Assembly (NCBI GenBank): GCA_031266495.1
Contig: JAISAX010000660.1
Coordinates: 1 to 8,377, forward strand
Length of the DNA stretch: 8,377 nucleotides
Source: Opitutaceae bacterium
Lineage (GTDB): Bacteria > Verrucomicrobiota > Verrucomicrobiae > Opitutales > Opitutaceae
Reading direction: 5' to 3'
This document shows positions 1-5,358 of this stretch, one piece after another. Position numbers and translations under genes: made by a program. How positions within the stretch are numbered: position 1 is the stretch's first letter; the number at the start of each line of letters is the position of its first letter. Below the pieces are notes generated by a model. That model was given only the letters and a program-made list of their open reading frames with translations. It was not told where the DNA came from and ran no database searches.

Positions 1-72
1 GGGGGGGGGGGGAGGGAGGGCTGGCCGTTGGCCAATTTCAGCCTTCTGGCCTTCAGCTTTCAGCCTTTCCCT
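1..72. other. Intergenic end downstream of cysT with poly-G tract and small hairpin
   Basis: This is the non-coding stretch after the cysT stop; the next gene, expected to be cysW, lies outside the window, since no minus-strand ATG occurs here. Bases 1-12 are all G and continue as a pure purine run to base 20, so the transcript would be C/U-rich. A perfect 5-bp inverted repeat (TGGCC, loop GTT, GGCCA) lies at 22-34. In the transcribed direction it is followed by C residues rather than U, so it is not a standard intrinsic terminator. Short GGCTGAA-like repeats (minus strand) fill about 38-68. Confidence 0.6.
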
Positions 73-978
73 TCAAACGGCGTGGTGGCGGCGGCTCCAT
101 TTTTGCAGGAGGTTGATCACGAGCAGGAGGACAAACGAGGCGACCAGCATGACGCTGGCAATGGCGGTGGCTCCGGCGTAGTCGTACTGTTCGAGTTTTT
201 CGTAGATGATGTGCGGCACGATCTGGGTTTTCATCGGGAGATTCGCGCCGATAAAAACCACCGAACCAAATTCCCCCAGCGCCCGGGCAAAGGCGAGGGC
301 GAATCCCGTGACGAGCGCGGGCACCAGTTGCGGGAAAATCACCCTGCGAAGAGTCTGCCAGCGATTCGCGCCCAATGTGGCCGAAGCCTCTTCCAGTTCC
401 GGCTCCAGTTCCTCGATGACGGGCTGCAAGGTGCGCACCACGAACGGCAGCCCGATAAACGTCAGCGCGACAAATACACCGGTTTGGGCGTAGGCGATCT
501 GGATGCCCCCGAAGTCGAGGCCAAACCATTTGCCCAAAAATCCGTCCTTCGAAAAAAACCTGACAAAAAATTCACCTTGCGGATCGATCCAGCGGCCCAC
601 CCAGCCGTTTTTCGAGTAGATCGCCGTCAGCGCGATACCGGCCACGGCCGTTGGCAGGGCAAAGGGTAGATCAACCAGGGCATCGATCACTTTTTTGCCC
701 GGAAACGGATACCGGGTGAGCACCCAGGCCACGACCAGACCGAAAACGGCATTGACCAGCGCCGCCGCAAACGAGGCGCCAAAGCTGACCTTGCACGCCG
801 AAACAACAAAGGGCGATGTGACGGCCTTGCCGAAATCCTCCCACGACAATCCCGACGTGCGCACAAAAACCGCCGACAGCGGCACGAGCACGATGAGGCT
901 CAGGTACAGAATCGTGAAGCCGAGCGTAAGCCCGAAGCCGGGCAGGACAGAACGGGAGGAGCGGCGAAAGAGTGACAT
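73..978 (-). CDS. cysT: Sulfate/thiosulfate ABC transporter permease CysT
   Basis: This 301-residue inner-membrane permease of the sulfate/thiosulfate ABC transporter would pair with CysW and be powered by CysA, taking substrate from periplasmic Sbp. Hydrophobic segments fall near residues 15-38, 58-88, 100-121, 159-182, 218-245 and 268-290, matching a six-helix permease. The cytoplasmic EAA loop that contacts the ATPase is clear at 196-225 (EEASATLGANRW, then FPQLVPAL), followed by the typical ARALGEFGSVVFIGANLP stretch. The start ATG shares its A with the TGA stop of the upstream hydrolase (TGATG), which indicates translational coupling and fixes the start; no Shine-Dalgarno is visible. Residues 131-158, charged and aromatic, look like an insertion compared with what I recall of enterobacterial CysT, which is about 277 residues. 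The family call is secure. The choice of CysT over CysW rests on sequence style and on its position after sbp. Confidence 0.95.
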   Translation of the reverse strand: MSLFRRSSRSVLPGFGLTLGFTILYLSLIVLVPLSAVFVRTSGLSWEDFGKAVTSPFVVSACKVSFGASFAAALVNAVFGLVVAWVLTRYPFPGKKVIDALVDLPFALPTAVAGIALTAIYSKNGWVGRWIDPQGEFFVRFFSKDGFLGKWFGLDFGGIQIAYAQTGVFVALTFIGLPFVVRTLQPVIEELEPELEEASATLGANRWQTLRRVIFPQLVPALVTGFALAFARALGEFGSVVFIGANLPMKTQIVPHIIYEKLEQYDYAGATAIASVMLVASFVLLLVINLLQKWSRRHHAV

Positions 979-1895
979 CAGAGATACTGGGCGTGGGCGA
1001 GGAATACGCGGTATTCGTCGAGAATGGTTTCGAGGGCAAGAATGGAGGCCTCGATTTGCCGGTGGCGTGGAGCGAGTCCGGGTGTTTCAAAAATCAGGTC
1101 AAATGGTTTCGGTCGCTGGTCCGGTGGCGAGGCCAGAATTCCTGAAAAACACCGGGAAATTTTGCCGGAGGCGGCGGCAAAGCCGTCGATCAGGGCGCGG
1201 CGGTCGCGCGGCAGGACGAGCGAGGCGGCCCGGAGCGCGGGTTCGAGCAGGGCGTCGTTGAGAATCTGGCCGTGCGTGTAGCCGTAAATGCCTTCGCTGG
1301 TGTCGTCGGCATGGAGTGTGACGAGTCCGCCGAAATGGCGCCGGGCGAGTTCGTTTTCGAGGATGCGCACTTCCGGCTGCGTGGAGCCGGTCCAGAATTC
1401 CCGGTTGAGGTCAACGCCGGCGCGGTTGTGGCGGGTGTTGTCGGCCAGGCCGGCCGGGTTGGTGACCGGATAGAGCGAGAGGTTGTAGCCGGCGGCCCGT
1501 CCGGGATCATCCGCCAGTTGCGCGGCAAAGGCGAGGATGGCGTCCACGCTGGACGGTTCGTCGCCGTGGATTCCGCCAAAAATGCCGATGTGTATGGGTT
1601 CCTCGTGGCGCGCCCGCGGTCCGGCAAAGGTGATGCGCGGGATCGTCCAGATCGTCCGGCCCTGGCCGGCGGCGGCGGGACCGGCGGCTGCTGCGGCTGC
1701 TGCGGCGGGGCCGGGATCTGAACCAGGATCAGGATCGGGATCGGTAAACGTGCCGGCCACTTCGATCGTCAGCGCCGGGCAGCGCTCCGCCAGTTCGTGG
1801 AGCGGAGCAAGCCGGGCGGCGTGCGGATCGGCGGCGGCAGCGGTGGCGGCGTGCGGATCGGTGATGGCGGCGGTGGCGGTGGCGGTGAGCGGCAT
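978..1895 (-). CDS. M14-type zinc amidohydrolase/carboxypeptidase (aspartoacylase/succinylglutamate desuccinylase-like)
   Basis: This 305-residue protein has the zinc-site layout of the M14 / succinylglutamate desuccinylase-aspartoacylase superfamily, which hydrolyses terminal peptide or N-acyl amide bonds. Counting from the chosen start, the visible elements are the HxxE zinc motif in GGIHGDEP (H110, E113), the substrate-binding stretch NTRHNRAGVDLNR (153-165, with DLNR at 162-165), the third zinc ligand in LHADDTSEG (H195), and the likely catalytic glutamate in FETPGL (E270). No signal peptide is visible, so it is probably cytoplasmic. The N-terminus is low-complexity (DPHAATAAAADPHAA near 13-27; Asp-Pro and poly-Ala near 51-77) and encoded by simple DNA repeats. 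The frame stays open for 90 more codons upstream to 2165, but those codons translate the intergenic repeat array, so the ATG at 1893-1895 is preferred; no Shine-Dalgarno supports it. It is translationally coupled to cysT. The natural substrate cannot be read from the sequence. Confidence 0.85.
   Translation of the reverse strand: MPLTATATAAITDPHAATAAAADPHAARLAPLHELAERCPALTIEVAGTFTDPDPDPGSDPGPAAAAAAAAGPAAAGQGRTIWTIPRITFAGPRARHEEPIHIGIFGGIHGDEPSSVDAILAFAAQLADDPGRAAGYNLSLYPVTNPAGLADNTRHNRAGVDLNREFWTGSTQPEVRILENELARRHFGGLVTLHADDTSEGIYGYTHGQILNDALLEPALRAASLVLPRDRRALIDGFAAASGKISRCFSGILASPPDQRPKPFDLIFETPGLAPRHRQIEASILALETILDEYRVFLAHAQYL
1815..1861. repeat. 17-bp direct repeat inside the hydrolase N-terminal coding region
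   Basis: The same 17 bases, GGCGGCGTGCGGATCGG, occur at 1815-1831 and 1845-1861, a period of 30 bp, and encode the duplicated DPHAA peptide. Nearby, at about 1723-1745, a GGATC(A/G)-type 6-bp repeat encodes Asp-Pro, and at 1672-1710 GCx/GGC repeats encode poly-Ala. The 5' third of the hydrolase gene therefore appears built up by local repeat expansion, without frame disruption. Confidence 0.7.
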
Positions 1896-2041
1896 ACGAG
1901 CGTTTTTTTTCAAATCTTGTCCGTGTTCCGGAGTGGCACGGGCTTTTTCCGCCAATCGCCCGTGAACGTTGCCTCTCCGCGTGGCACGGGCATCTTGCCC
2001 GTGTTCCGGGGTGGCTGATGGCTGGTGGCTGGGCTGACGGG

Positions 2042-2056
2042 CGGCGCTTCGCGCCG
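2042..2056. repeat. 6-bp stem hairpin CGGCGC-TTC-GCGCCG
   Basis: A perfect inverted repeat with 6-bp arms and a TTC loop lies just before module A of the repeat array. A shorter relative (CGGC-TTC-GCCG) precedes the module A copy at 2203. The stem-loop is therefore probably part of a larger composite repeat unit of stem-loop plus module A. Confidence 0.6.
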
Positions 2057-2292
2057 TCCACGGGGATTGGCCAAAAAAGCCCGTGCCACGTCGGAGCGGT
2101 GAGGCAACGCTTGCGGGCGAGACGCCCGCGCCACACCGGAACGGTGAGGCAACGTCCACGGGCAAGATGCCCGTGCCACTTCGATCCGGCGGCTTCGCCG
2201 TCCACGGGCGATTGGCGGAAAAACCCGTGCCACGTCGATCCGGCGCGGCGTCCGGCTTGTTTTTTCACTGATGGCGCGCGGATCGACCGTAG

Positions 2293-2312
2293 GGGCTTCG
2301 CTTGCGAAGCCC
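2293..2312. repeat. Strong 9-bp inverted repeat with TT centre
   Basis: GGGCTTCGC and GCGAAGCCC form perfect 9-bp arms separated by TT; as RNA the likely fold is an 8-bp stem with a four-base CUUG loop. It lies in the sbp-hydrolase gap, in the 3' untranslated direction of sbp. No U-run follows it in the transcribed (minus) direction, so an RNA-stabilising or processing role fits better than intrinsic termination. Confidence 0.65.
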
Positions 2313-2320
2313 GCTGCGGC

Positions 2321-2360
2321 GGAGTGGCGGAGTGGCGAAGTGGCGGAGTGGCGGAGTGGA
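2321..2360. repeat. Five tandem copies of an 8-bp unit (GGAGTGGC)
   Basis: Five head-to-tail 8-bp units, GGAGTGGC with one substitution in the third (GAAGTGGC) and one in the last copy, occupy 2321-2360 with no spacer. On the minus strand they would translate as repeated RHSATPP-type peptides, another common artefact of intergenic repeats. A copy number of five makes slippage variation between strains likely. Confidence 0.8.
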
Positions 2361-2403
2361 TACATGTCCCCTTCGCGGGCATGTCCCGTTTGCGGGCGTC
2401 GCA

Positions 2404-2415
2404 AGCGGCGCCGCT
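2404..2415. repeat. Perfect 12-bp palindrome AGCGGCGCCGCT
   Basis: A perfect palindrome with no spacer lies 23 bp beyond the sbp stop in the transcribed direction. It is flanked by GCA and ACAGG and appears to be the edge of the repeat array nearest sbp. No U-tract follows, so it is not a canonical terminator. Confidence 0.6.
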
Positions 2416-2438
2416 ACAGGAATGCCTTCCGCGTTACG

Positions 2439-3437
2439 TCATTTTTTCAGATAAATCTGGTCGAAGGTGCCGCCGTCGGCGAAGTGGACTTTGTGCGCCT
2501 CGATCCAGCCGCCGAATTTGTCGTCGATGGTGAAGAGATCGACTTTCGGAAACTGGCCGGCGTATTTGGCGGAAAACTTCGGGTTGGATGGACGATAGAA
2601 GTTTTTTCCCGCGATGTCCTGGCCTTCGTCGGAGTAGAGATACTCGAGGTAGGCGGTGGCGACCTCGCGGGTCTTTTTCTTGTCAACAACCTTGTCCACA
2701 ACGGTGACGGTAGGTTCGGCAAGGATACTCAGCGAGGGGATGATGATGTCGAACTTGTCCTTGCCAAATTCCTTGAGAGCGAGGAACGCCTCGTTTTCCC
2801 ACGAGAGGAAAACGTCGCCGACGCCGCGCTGGACAAAGGTGGTGGTGGAGCCGCGAGCGCCGGAATCGAGAACGGGCACGTTTTTGTAGAGTTTTTTTAC
2901 AAAATCCCTGGCTGCGTCTTCGGATCCGTATTTGCGGCGGGCGTACTCCCAGGCGGCGAGGTAATTCCACTGCGCGCCGCCGGAGGTTTTCGGGTTGGGC
3001 GTGATGACGGAGACGCCGGATTTTACGAGGTCGTCCCAGTCCTTGATGTTGAGGGGATTGCCGCCGCGCACGAGGAAAACGATGGTGCTGGTGTAGGGCG
3101 CGGAGTTGTTCGGGAGGCGTTTTTGCCAGTCTTGCGGCACGAGTTTGCCGTTGTTGTAGAGGGCGTTGACGTCATTGGCGAGGGCGAGGGTGACGACGTC
3201 GGCCTGGAGGCCATCGACGACGGAGCGGCCTTGTTTGCCGGAGCCGCCGTGCGATTGCCGGATGCGGACGTCGTCGCCGGTTTTGGCCTTCCAGTATTTG
3301 ATGAAGGCGGCGTTGTATTCGACGTAGAGTTCGCGTGTTGGATCGTAGGATACGTTGAGCAGGTCGATGTTCCTGGCGTGCGCAACGGGCGCGGCGACCA
3401 GGGCCAGCGTGGCGAGGATGTTTGTAATGAGTTTCAT
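2439..3437 (-). CDS. sbp: Periplasmic sulfate-binding protein
   Basis: This 332-residue, full-length periplasmic solute-binding protein captures sulfate and delivers it to the CysTWA permease. A signal peptide is visible (MKLITN, hydrophobic core 7-18, probable cleavage after AHA at 19-21). Hallmarks of the sulfate-binding family are SYDPTRELY at 30-38, the anion-contact segment QSHGGSGKQ at 61-69, [17 protein letters not shown] at 148-164 (a classic family signature), and [11 protein letters not shown] at 191-201. The ATG at 3435-3437 gives a proper signal peptide and is preferred although no Shine-Dalgarno precedes it. It lies 77 bp after the porin and 543 bp of repeats before the hydrolase-cysT pair. 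It could also bind thiosulfate, since Sbp and CysP overlap in specificity. I use sbp because of the overall motif match. Confidence 0.95.
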   Translation of the reverse strand: MKLITNILATLALVAAPVAHARNIDLLNVSYDPTRELYVEYNAAFIKYWKAKTGDDVRIRQSHGGSGKQGRSVVDGLQADVVTLALANDVNALYNNGKLVPQDWQKRLPNNSAPYTSTIVFLVRGGNPLNIKDWDDLVKSGVSVITPNPKTSGGAQWNYLAAWEYARRKYGSEDAARDFVKKLYKNVPVLDSGARGSTTTFVQRGVGDVFLSWENEAFLALKEFGKDKFDIIIPSLSILAEPTVTVVDKVVDKKKTREVATAYLEYLYSDEGQDIAGKNFYRPSNPKFSAKYAGQFPKVDLFTIDDKFGGWIEAHKVHFADGGTFDQIYLKK

Positions 3438-3484
3438 AATACGCGGTGTTTGATGATTAATGGTTGATGGTTTTTATGATGGCG

Positions 3485-3508
3485 GTGTGTGTGTGTGAGG
3501 GGGGGGGG
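3485..3508. repeat. (GT)6G microsatellite followed by ten-G tract
   Basis: Bases 3485-3497 are alternating GT, and 3499-3508 are ten consecutive G. Both lie in the 77-bp gap between the porin stop and the sbp start, so the transcript reads a C-tract followed by alternating CA about 50 to 70 nt upstream of the sbp ATG. Both are slippage-prone. TTGATG is also directly repeated nearby at about 3450 and 3463. Confidence 0.75.
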
Positions 3509-3514
3509 AGTGGC

Positions 3515-4903
3515 TCAGAATTTGAGCTGAACGCGGGAGAAGAAATAGAGTTCGTTGTCGAGCGCGGTGCCGCTGAAGTTGGTTTTCTCAACGTCAAAGC
3601 GGGCCTGGATGTTGTTGTTGAGATACCAGTTGATGCCTGCGCCGTAACTGAATGCTTTTTCGACGTTGTTGGCGTTGGCGGTCGCGAGGGCGTTGTCCAC
3701 GTCGAGGCCGGCGAGGCGGGCAACGACTTCAAAGGCACCCCAGGAGCCGTCGGCGATGCTGAAGGGGGTTTTCGGACTGACGCCGCGCGCGGTGGAGTCT
3801 TCGCCGGTCAGCACGTAGCCGGCGTTGACGCGCCAGCCGGTGTTGGTGACGGTGCTGGCCGCGCCGTGGCGTTCATGGCGGTCCCAGGTAAACTCGGTCT
3901 GCGCTCCGAAGGGTCCGGTGTAGAATTCGACGGCGGGTGCGAGGGTGGTGTGGGTGCCGTCGGTGGCTATGCCGGTGACGATGTCCTGCTGGCCGTTGCT
4001 GCGGATGCGGTTGGTCGTTTCCTGGCTGCCGATGGCGCCGCCGACACTGAAGACGAGGCCGGAGAGGGCGTTTTCACTCTTCCTGAAGGGTGTGACCGTG
4101 AGGCGTCCGGCGAAGGTAAAGCTGCCTTCGTTGCCGTTCTGGGTCGCGCTCCAGTCGTTGTTGGGAGCGCCGTTGAAGATGCCGGCGCGGTAGGCAATGA
4201 TGCCGTCGGCCAGCGAACCAAACGCTTCGATGCCGATGTCGCGGTTGGTGGCGAGCTGGTTGGTGTAGGTGTTTTCCACGAAGAAGCGCGGATCGGGGCC
4301 TTCCAATGCCACGGGCGTGCGGAATTTGCCGATTTTCAGGTTGAAGGCGGATGTGAGGCGGGCGTCGATCCAGGCGTCAACGAGCTGGGTGTTCTTGTCG
4401 TTGGTCGTGGAGGTGCTGTTGTCGGCCTGGGCGAACTCGGGCGTGATGTTGAAGTTGAATGTCTTGAAGATCGTGCCACTGAAGGGCGTGCGGACGCGGC
4501 GCAGCAGGAATTCGTCTCTTCCGGCTGTGCTGTCGATAAAGAAGCGGGCGTCGGCCTGGAGGAGGACGCCCGCCTTGAGCGAGAAGGCCTTGTCGGGCGA
4601 GGTGACGGCGAACCCTTTGCCGTCCAGCGAGACTTTCGGCGAGGCGGCGGCGGTGGCCTTGGCGTCGGCGGCGGCTTTTTCCTCTTTCAGTTCCTGGTTG
4701 CGTTCGAGGACGCGGATTTTCTGGTCGAGCTGGCGAATCTGTTCGCGCAGCGCGGCAATGTCGTCCGGCGCGCCGGATGACGCGGCCTTGGCCCCGAGTG
4801 GCGCCGCAAGGCTGGCGATTGCGGCAAACATGAGAACGGCAACGCGTTTGGCGGGCGTTGCGCGGGAGACGCCGGCGAGGCGTGATTTGTGGACTGGATT
4901 CAT
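3515..4903 (-). CDS. OprO/OprP-family (phosphate-selective-type) outer-membrane porin
   Basis: This 462-residue porin resembles the OprO/OprP family of anion-selective beta-barrels in the outer membrane. A signal peptide with a long basic n-region ends about residue 40 (GAKA). It is followed by an alpha-helical, probably coiled-coil segment at 48-80 (ALREQIRQLDQKIRVLERNQ) and an Ala-rich linker. The barrel begins near 95 with family-typical stretches: GVLLQADARFF (112-122), FLLRRVRTPFSGTIFK (132-147), NFNITPEF (150-157), DAWIDARLTSAFNLKIGKF (176-194) and TPVALEGPD (196-204). The last strand ends in phenylalanine (RVQLKF), the usual signal for barrel assembly. The later methionine at 25 would leave a signal peptide without basic residues, so the ATG at 4901-4903 is kept. 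Placed directly upstream of sbp, it probably admits sulfate or related anions. Ion specificity is inferred from context only. Confidence 0.88.
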   Translation of the reverse strand: MNPVHKSRLAGVSRATPAKRVAVLMFAAIASLAAPLGAKAASSGAPDDIAALREQIRQLDQKIRVLERNQELKEEKAAADAKATAAASPKVSLDGKGFAVTSPDKAFSLKAGVLLQADARFFIDSTAGRDEFLLRRVRTPFSGTIFKTFNFNITPEFAQADNSTSTTNDKNTQLVDAWIDARLTSAFNLKIGKFRTPVALEGPDPRFFVENTYTNQLATNRDIGIEAFGSLADGIIAYRAGIFNGAPNNDWSATQNGNEGSFTFAGRLTVTPFRKSENALSGLVFSVGGAIGSQETTNRIRSNGQQDIVTGIATDGTHTTLAPAVEFYTGPFGAQTEFTWDRHERHGAASTVTNTGWRVNAGYVLTGEDSTARGVSPKTPFSIADGSWGAFEVVARLAGLDVDNALATANANNVEKAFSYGAGINWYLNNNIQARFDVEKTNFSGTALDNELYFFSRVQLKF

Positions 4904-4971
4904 GGTGATGTGCGTTCGGTGACAATTCCGGCATTCGTCCGTGACCGGGTGGAAAACGGGTTTTGTCGCTG

Positions 4972-5000
4972 GTTATATGGTCGTTATTTTCTGGATACAA
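4972..5000 (-). promoter_or_regulatory. Candidate sigma-70-type promoter for the porin-sbp unit
   Basis: On the minus strand the hexamers TTGTAT (4995-5000) and TATAAC (4972-4977) are separated by exactly 17 bp. The -10 matches the consensus at five of six positions and the -35 at three of six. Transcription would start near 4965, giving a leader of about 60 nt before the porin ATG. The stretch is clearly more AT-rich than its surroundings. The CG-rich inverted repeat CCGGT-TG-ACCGG at 5005-5016 lies immediately upstream of the -35 and could bind a regulator. Confidence 0.5.
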
Positions 5001-5004
5001 TCTT
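4996..5004 (-). promoter_or_regulatory. Possible regulator half-site overlapping the porin -35
   Basis: The minus strand reads AAGATTGTA here, fitting the pattern AAGATnnTA found twice in the rrf2 upstream region (AAGATGCTA at 6067-6075 and AAGATACTA at 6019-6027). The overlap with the predicted -35 would suit repression. The motif is short, so chance similarity is a real possibility. Confidence 0.25.
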
Positions 5005-5060
5005 CCGGTTGACCGGTGAGAAAAATGTGTGCGGCGGACGCTGTGCGCGCGAGCCTGTGA

Positions 5061-5142
5061 AGAGAGAAGTGAAGAGAGATAGAGAGAGAGGAGAGCGGGC
5101 GGGGGGGGGGGGGAGAGAAGGAGGGAGAGAGAGAGAGGGAGG
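5061..5142. repeat. GA-rich tract with 13-G run and 42-nt pure purine stretch
   Basis: The plus strand from about 5061 is dominated by GA dinucleotides. Bases 5101-5113 are thirteen G, and 5101-5142 contain only purines. It occupies the gap between the yezD stop and the porin promoter, so the read-through RNA from rrf2-yezD would be almost pure C and U. No intrinsic terminator is seen in this gap. The tract has triplex-forming (mirror-like GA) and Rho-loading (C-rich, G-poor RNA) character. Confidence 0.75.
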
Positions 5143-5159
5143 CGGCGTCCGTGGTTCGT

Positions 5160-5336
5160 TCAGTCTTTCTGGAGGCGGGTTTTTTCGGTGCGCTCGATCT
5201 GGGTGACCTTGCCGTCGTGGACGACGATTTGCACGACACCGAAACGCAGGCTCGCGACTTTTTCGCGGACGATTTCAAGCCAGTCGGGTGGCAGGGATAC
5301 GACGGTGGTCCGGGAGTTTTCAGTGGCTTGGCTCAT
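5160..5336 (-). CDS. yezD: YezD-family (DUF2292) small protein
   Basis: This 58-residue cytoplasmic protein is shorter than usual annotation thresholds. It has the recognisable DUF2292/YezD core: DWLEIVREKVASLRFG (18-33), VVQIVVHDGKVTQIE (34-48) and the basic end TEKTRLQKD. This family of about 55 to 60 residues is, as I recall, often found beside sulfate and cysteine assimilation genes; its biochemical role is not established. The open frame extends 63 codons upstream to 5525, but that part overlaps the rrf2 gene out of frame, and the family-length product starts at the ATG at 5334-5336. It lies 22 bp after rrf2, so the two are probably co-transcribed. The symbol is by family resemblance. 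Confidence 0.8.
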   Translation of the reverse strand: MSQATENSRTTVVSLPPDWLEIVREKVASLRFGVVQIVVHDGKVTQIERTEKTRLQKD

Positions 5337-5358
5337 GGGACTTGGGAAACGGGAGGGA

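Larger units (their letters stand above)
1896..2438. repeat. Intergenic palindromic repeat array between sbp and the hydrolase gene
   Basis: This 543-bp stretch holds no convincing gene. It is a mosaic of short modules in both orientations. Module B, a hairpin with arms CACGGGCA/TGCCCGTG and loop AGA followed by CCAC, occurs at 2157-2179, in inverted orientation at 1981-2003 (identical over 23 bp), and in a diverged form at 2112-2134, with a degraded remnant near 1913-1932. Module A is about 31 bp, CACGGG, then GATTGGC, an A-run and CCCGTGCCAC; it occurs at 2059-2089 and 2203-2233 and inverted at 1933-1964. Two GGTGAGGCAACG boxes near 2098-2109 and 2142-2153 link the units. All six frames here are open only because of the repeats and their composition. 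Such arrays are typically dispersed through a genome. Here it sits inside an apparent operon. Confidence 0.85.

Noticed and set aside
28..669. Plus-strand 213-codon open frame opposite cysT
   Set aside because: Antisense shadow of cysT; Arg/Gln/His-rich translation with no recognisable feature.
1896..2165. Ninety-codon upstream extension of the hydrolase frame
   Set aside because: It translates repeat modules (peptides like ATPEHGQDARAT), lacks any domain similarity, and the normal hydrolase part begins after the ATG at 1893-1895.
1913..2233. Possible CRISPR array, given the several short repeats
   Set aside because: Repeats are in both orientations, of different types, and not separated by uniform unique spacers; no cas genes are present.
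2293..2312. Intrinsic terminator after sbp
   Set aside because: The hairpin is strong but no U-tract follows it in the transcribed direction.
2271..3467. Plus-strand open frame (398 codons) opposite sbp
   Set aside because: It is the complement of the sulfate-binding protein gene and its N-terminal part translates the intergenic repeats; no protein-like motifs.
3464..4780. Long plus-strand open frame (438 codons) opposite the porin and the sbp-porin gap
   Set aside because: It is antisense to a well-recognised porin, is a Gly/Val/Ala/Glu-rich composition product, and shows no domain. High GC content leaves antisense frames open.
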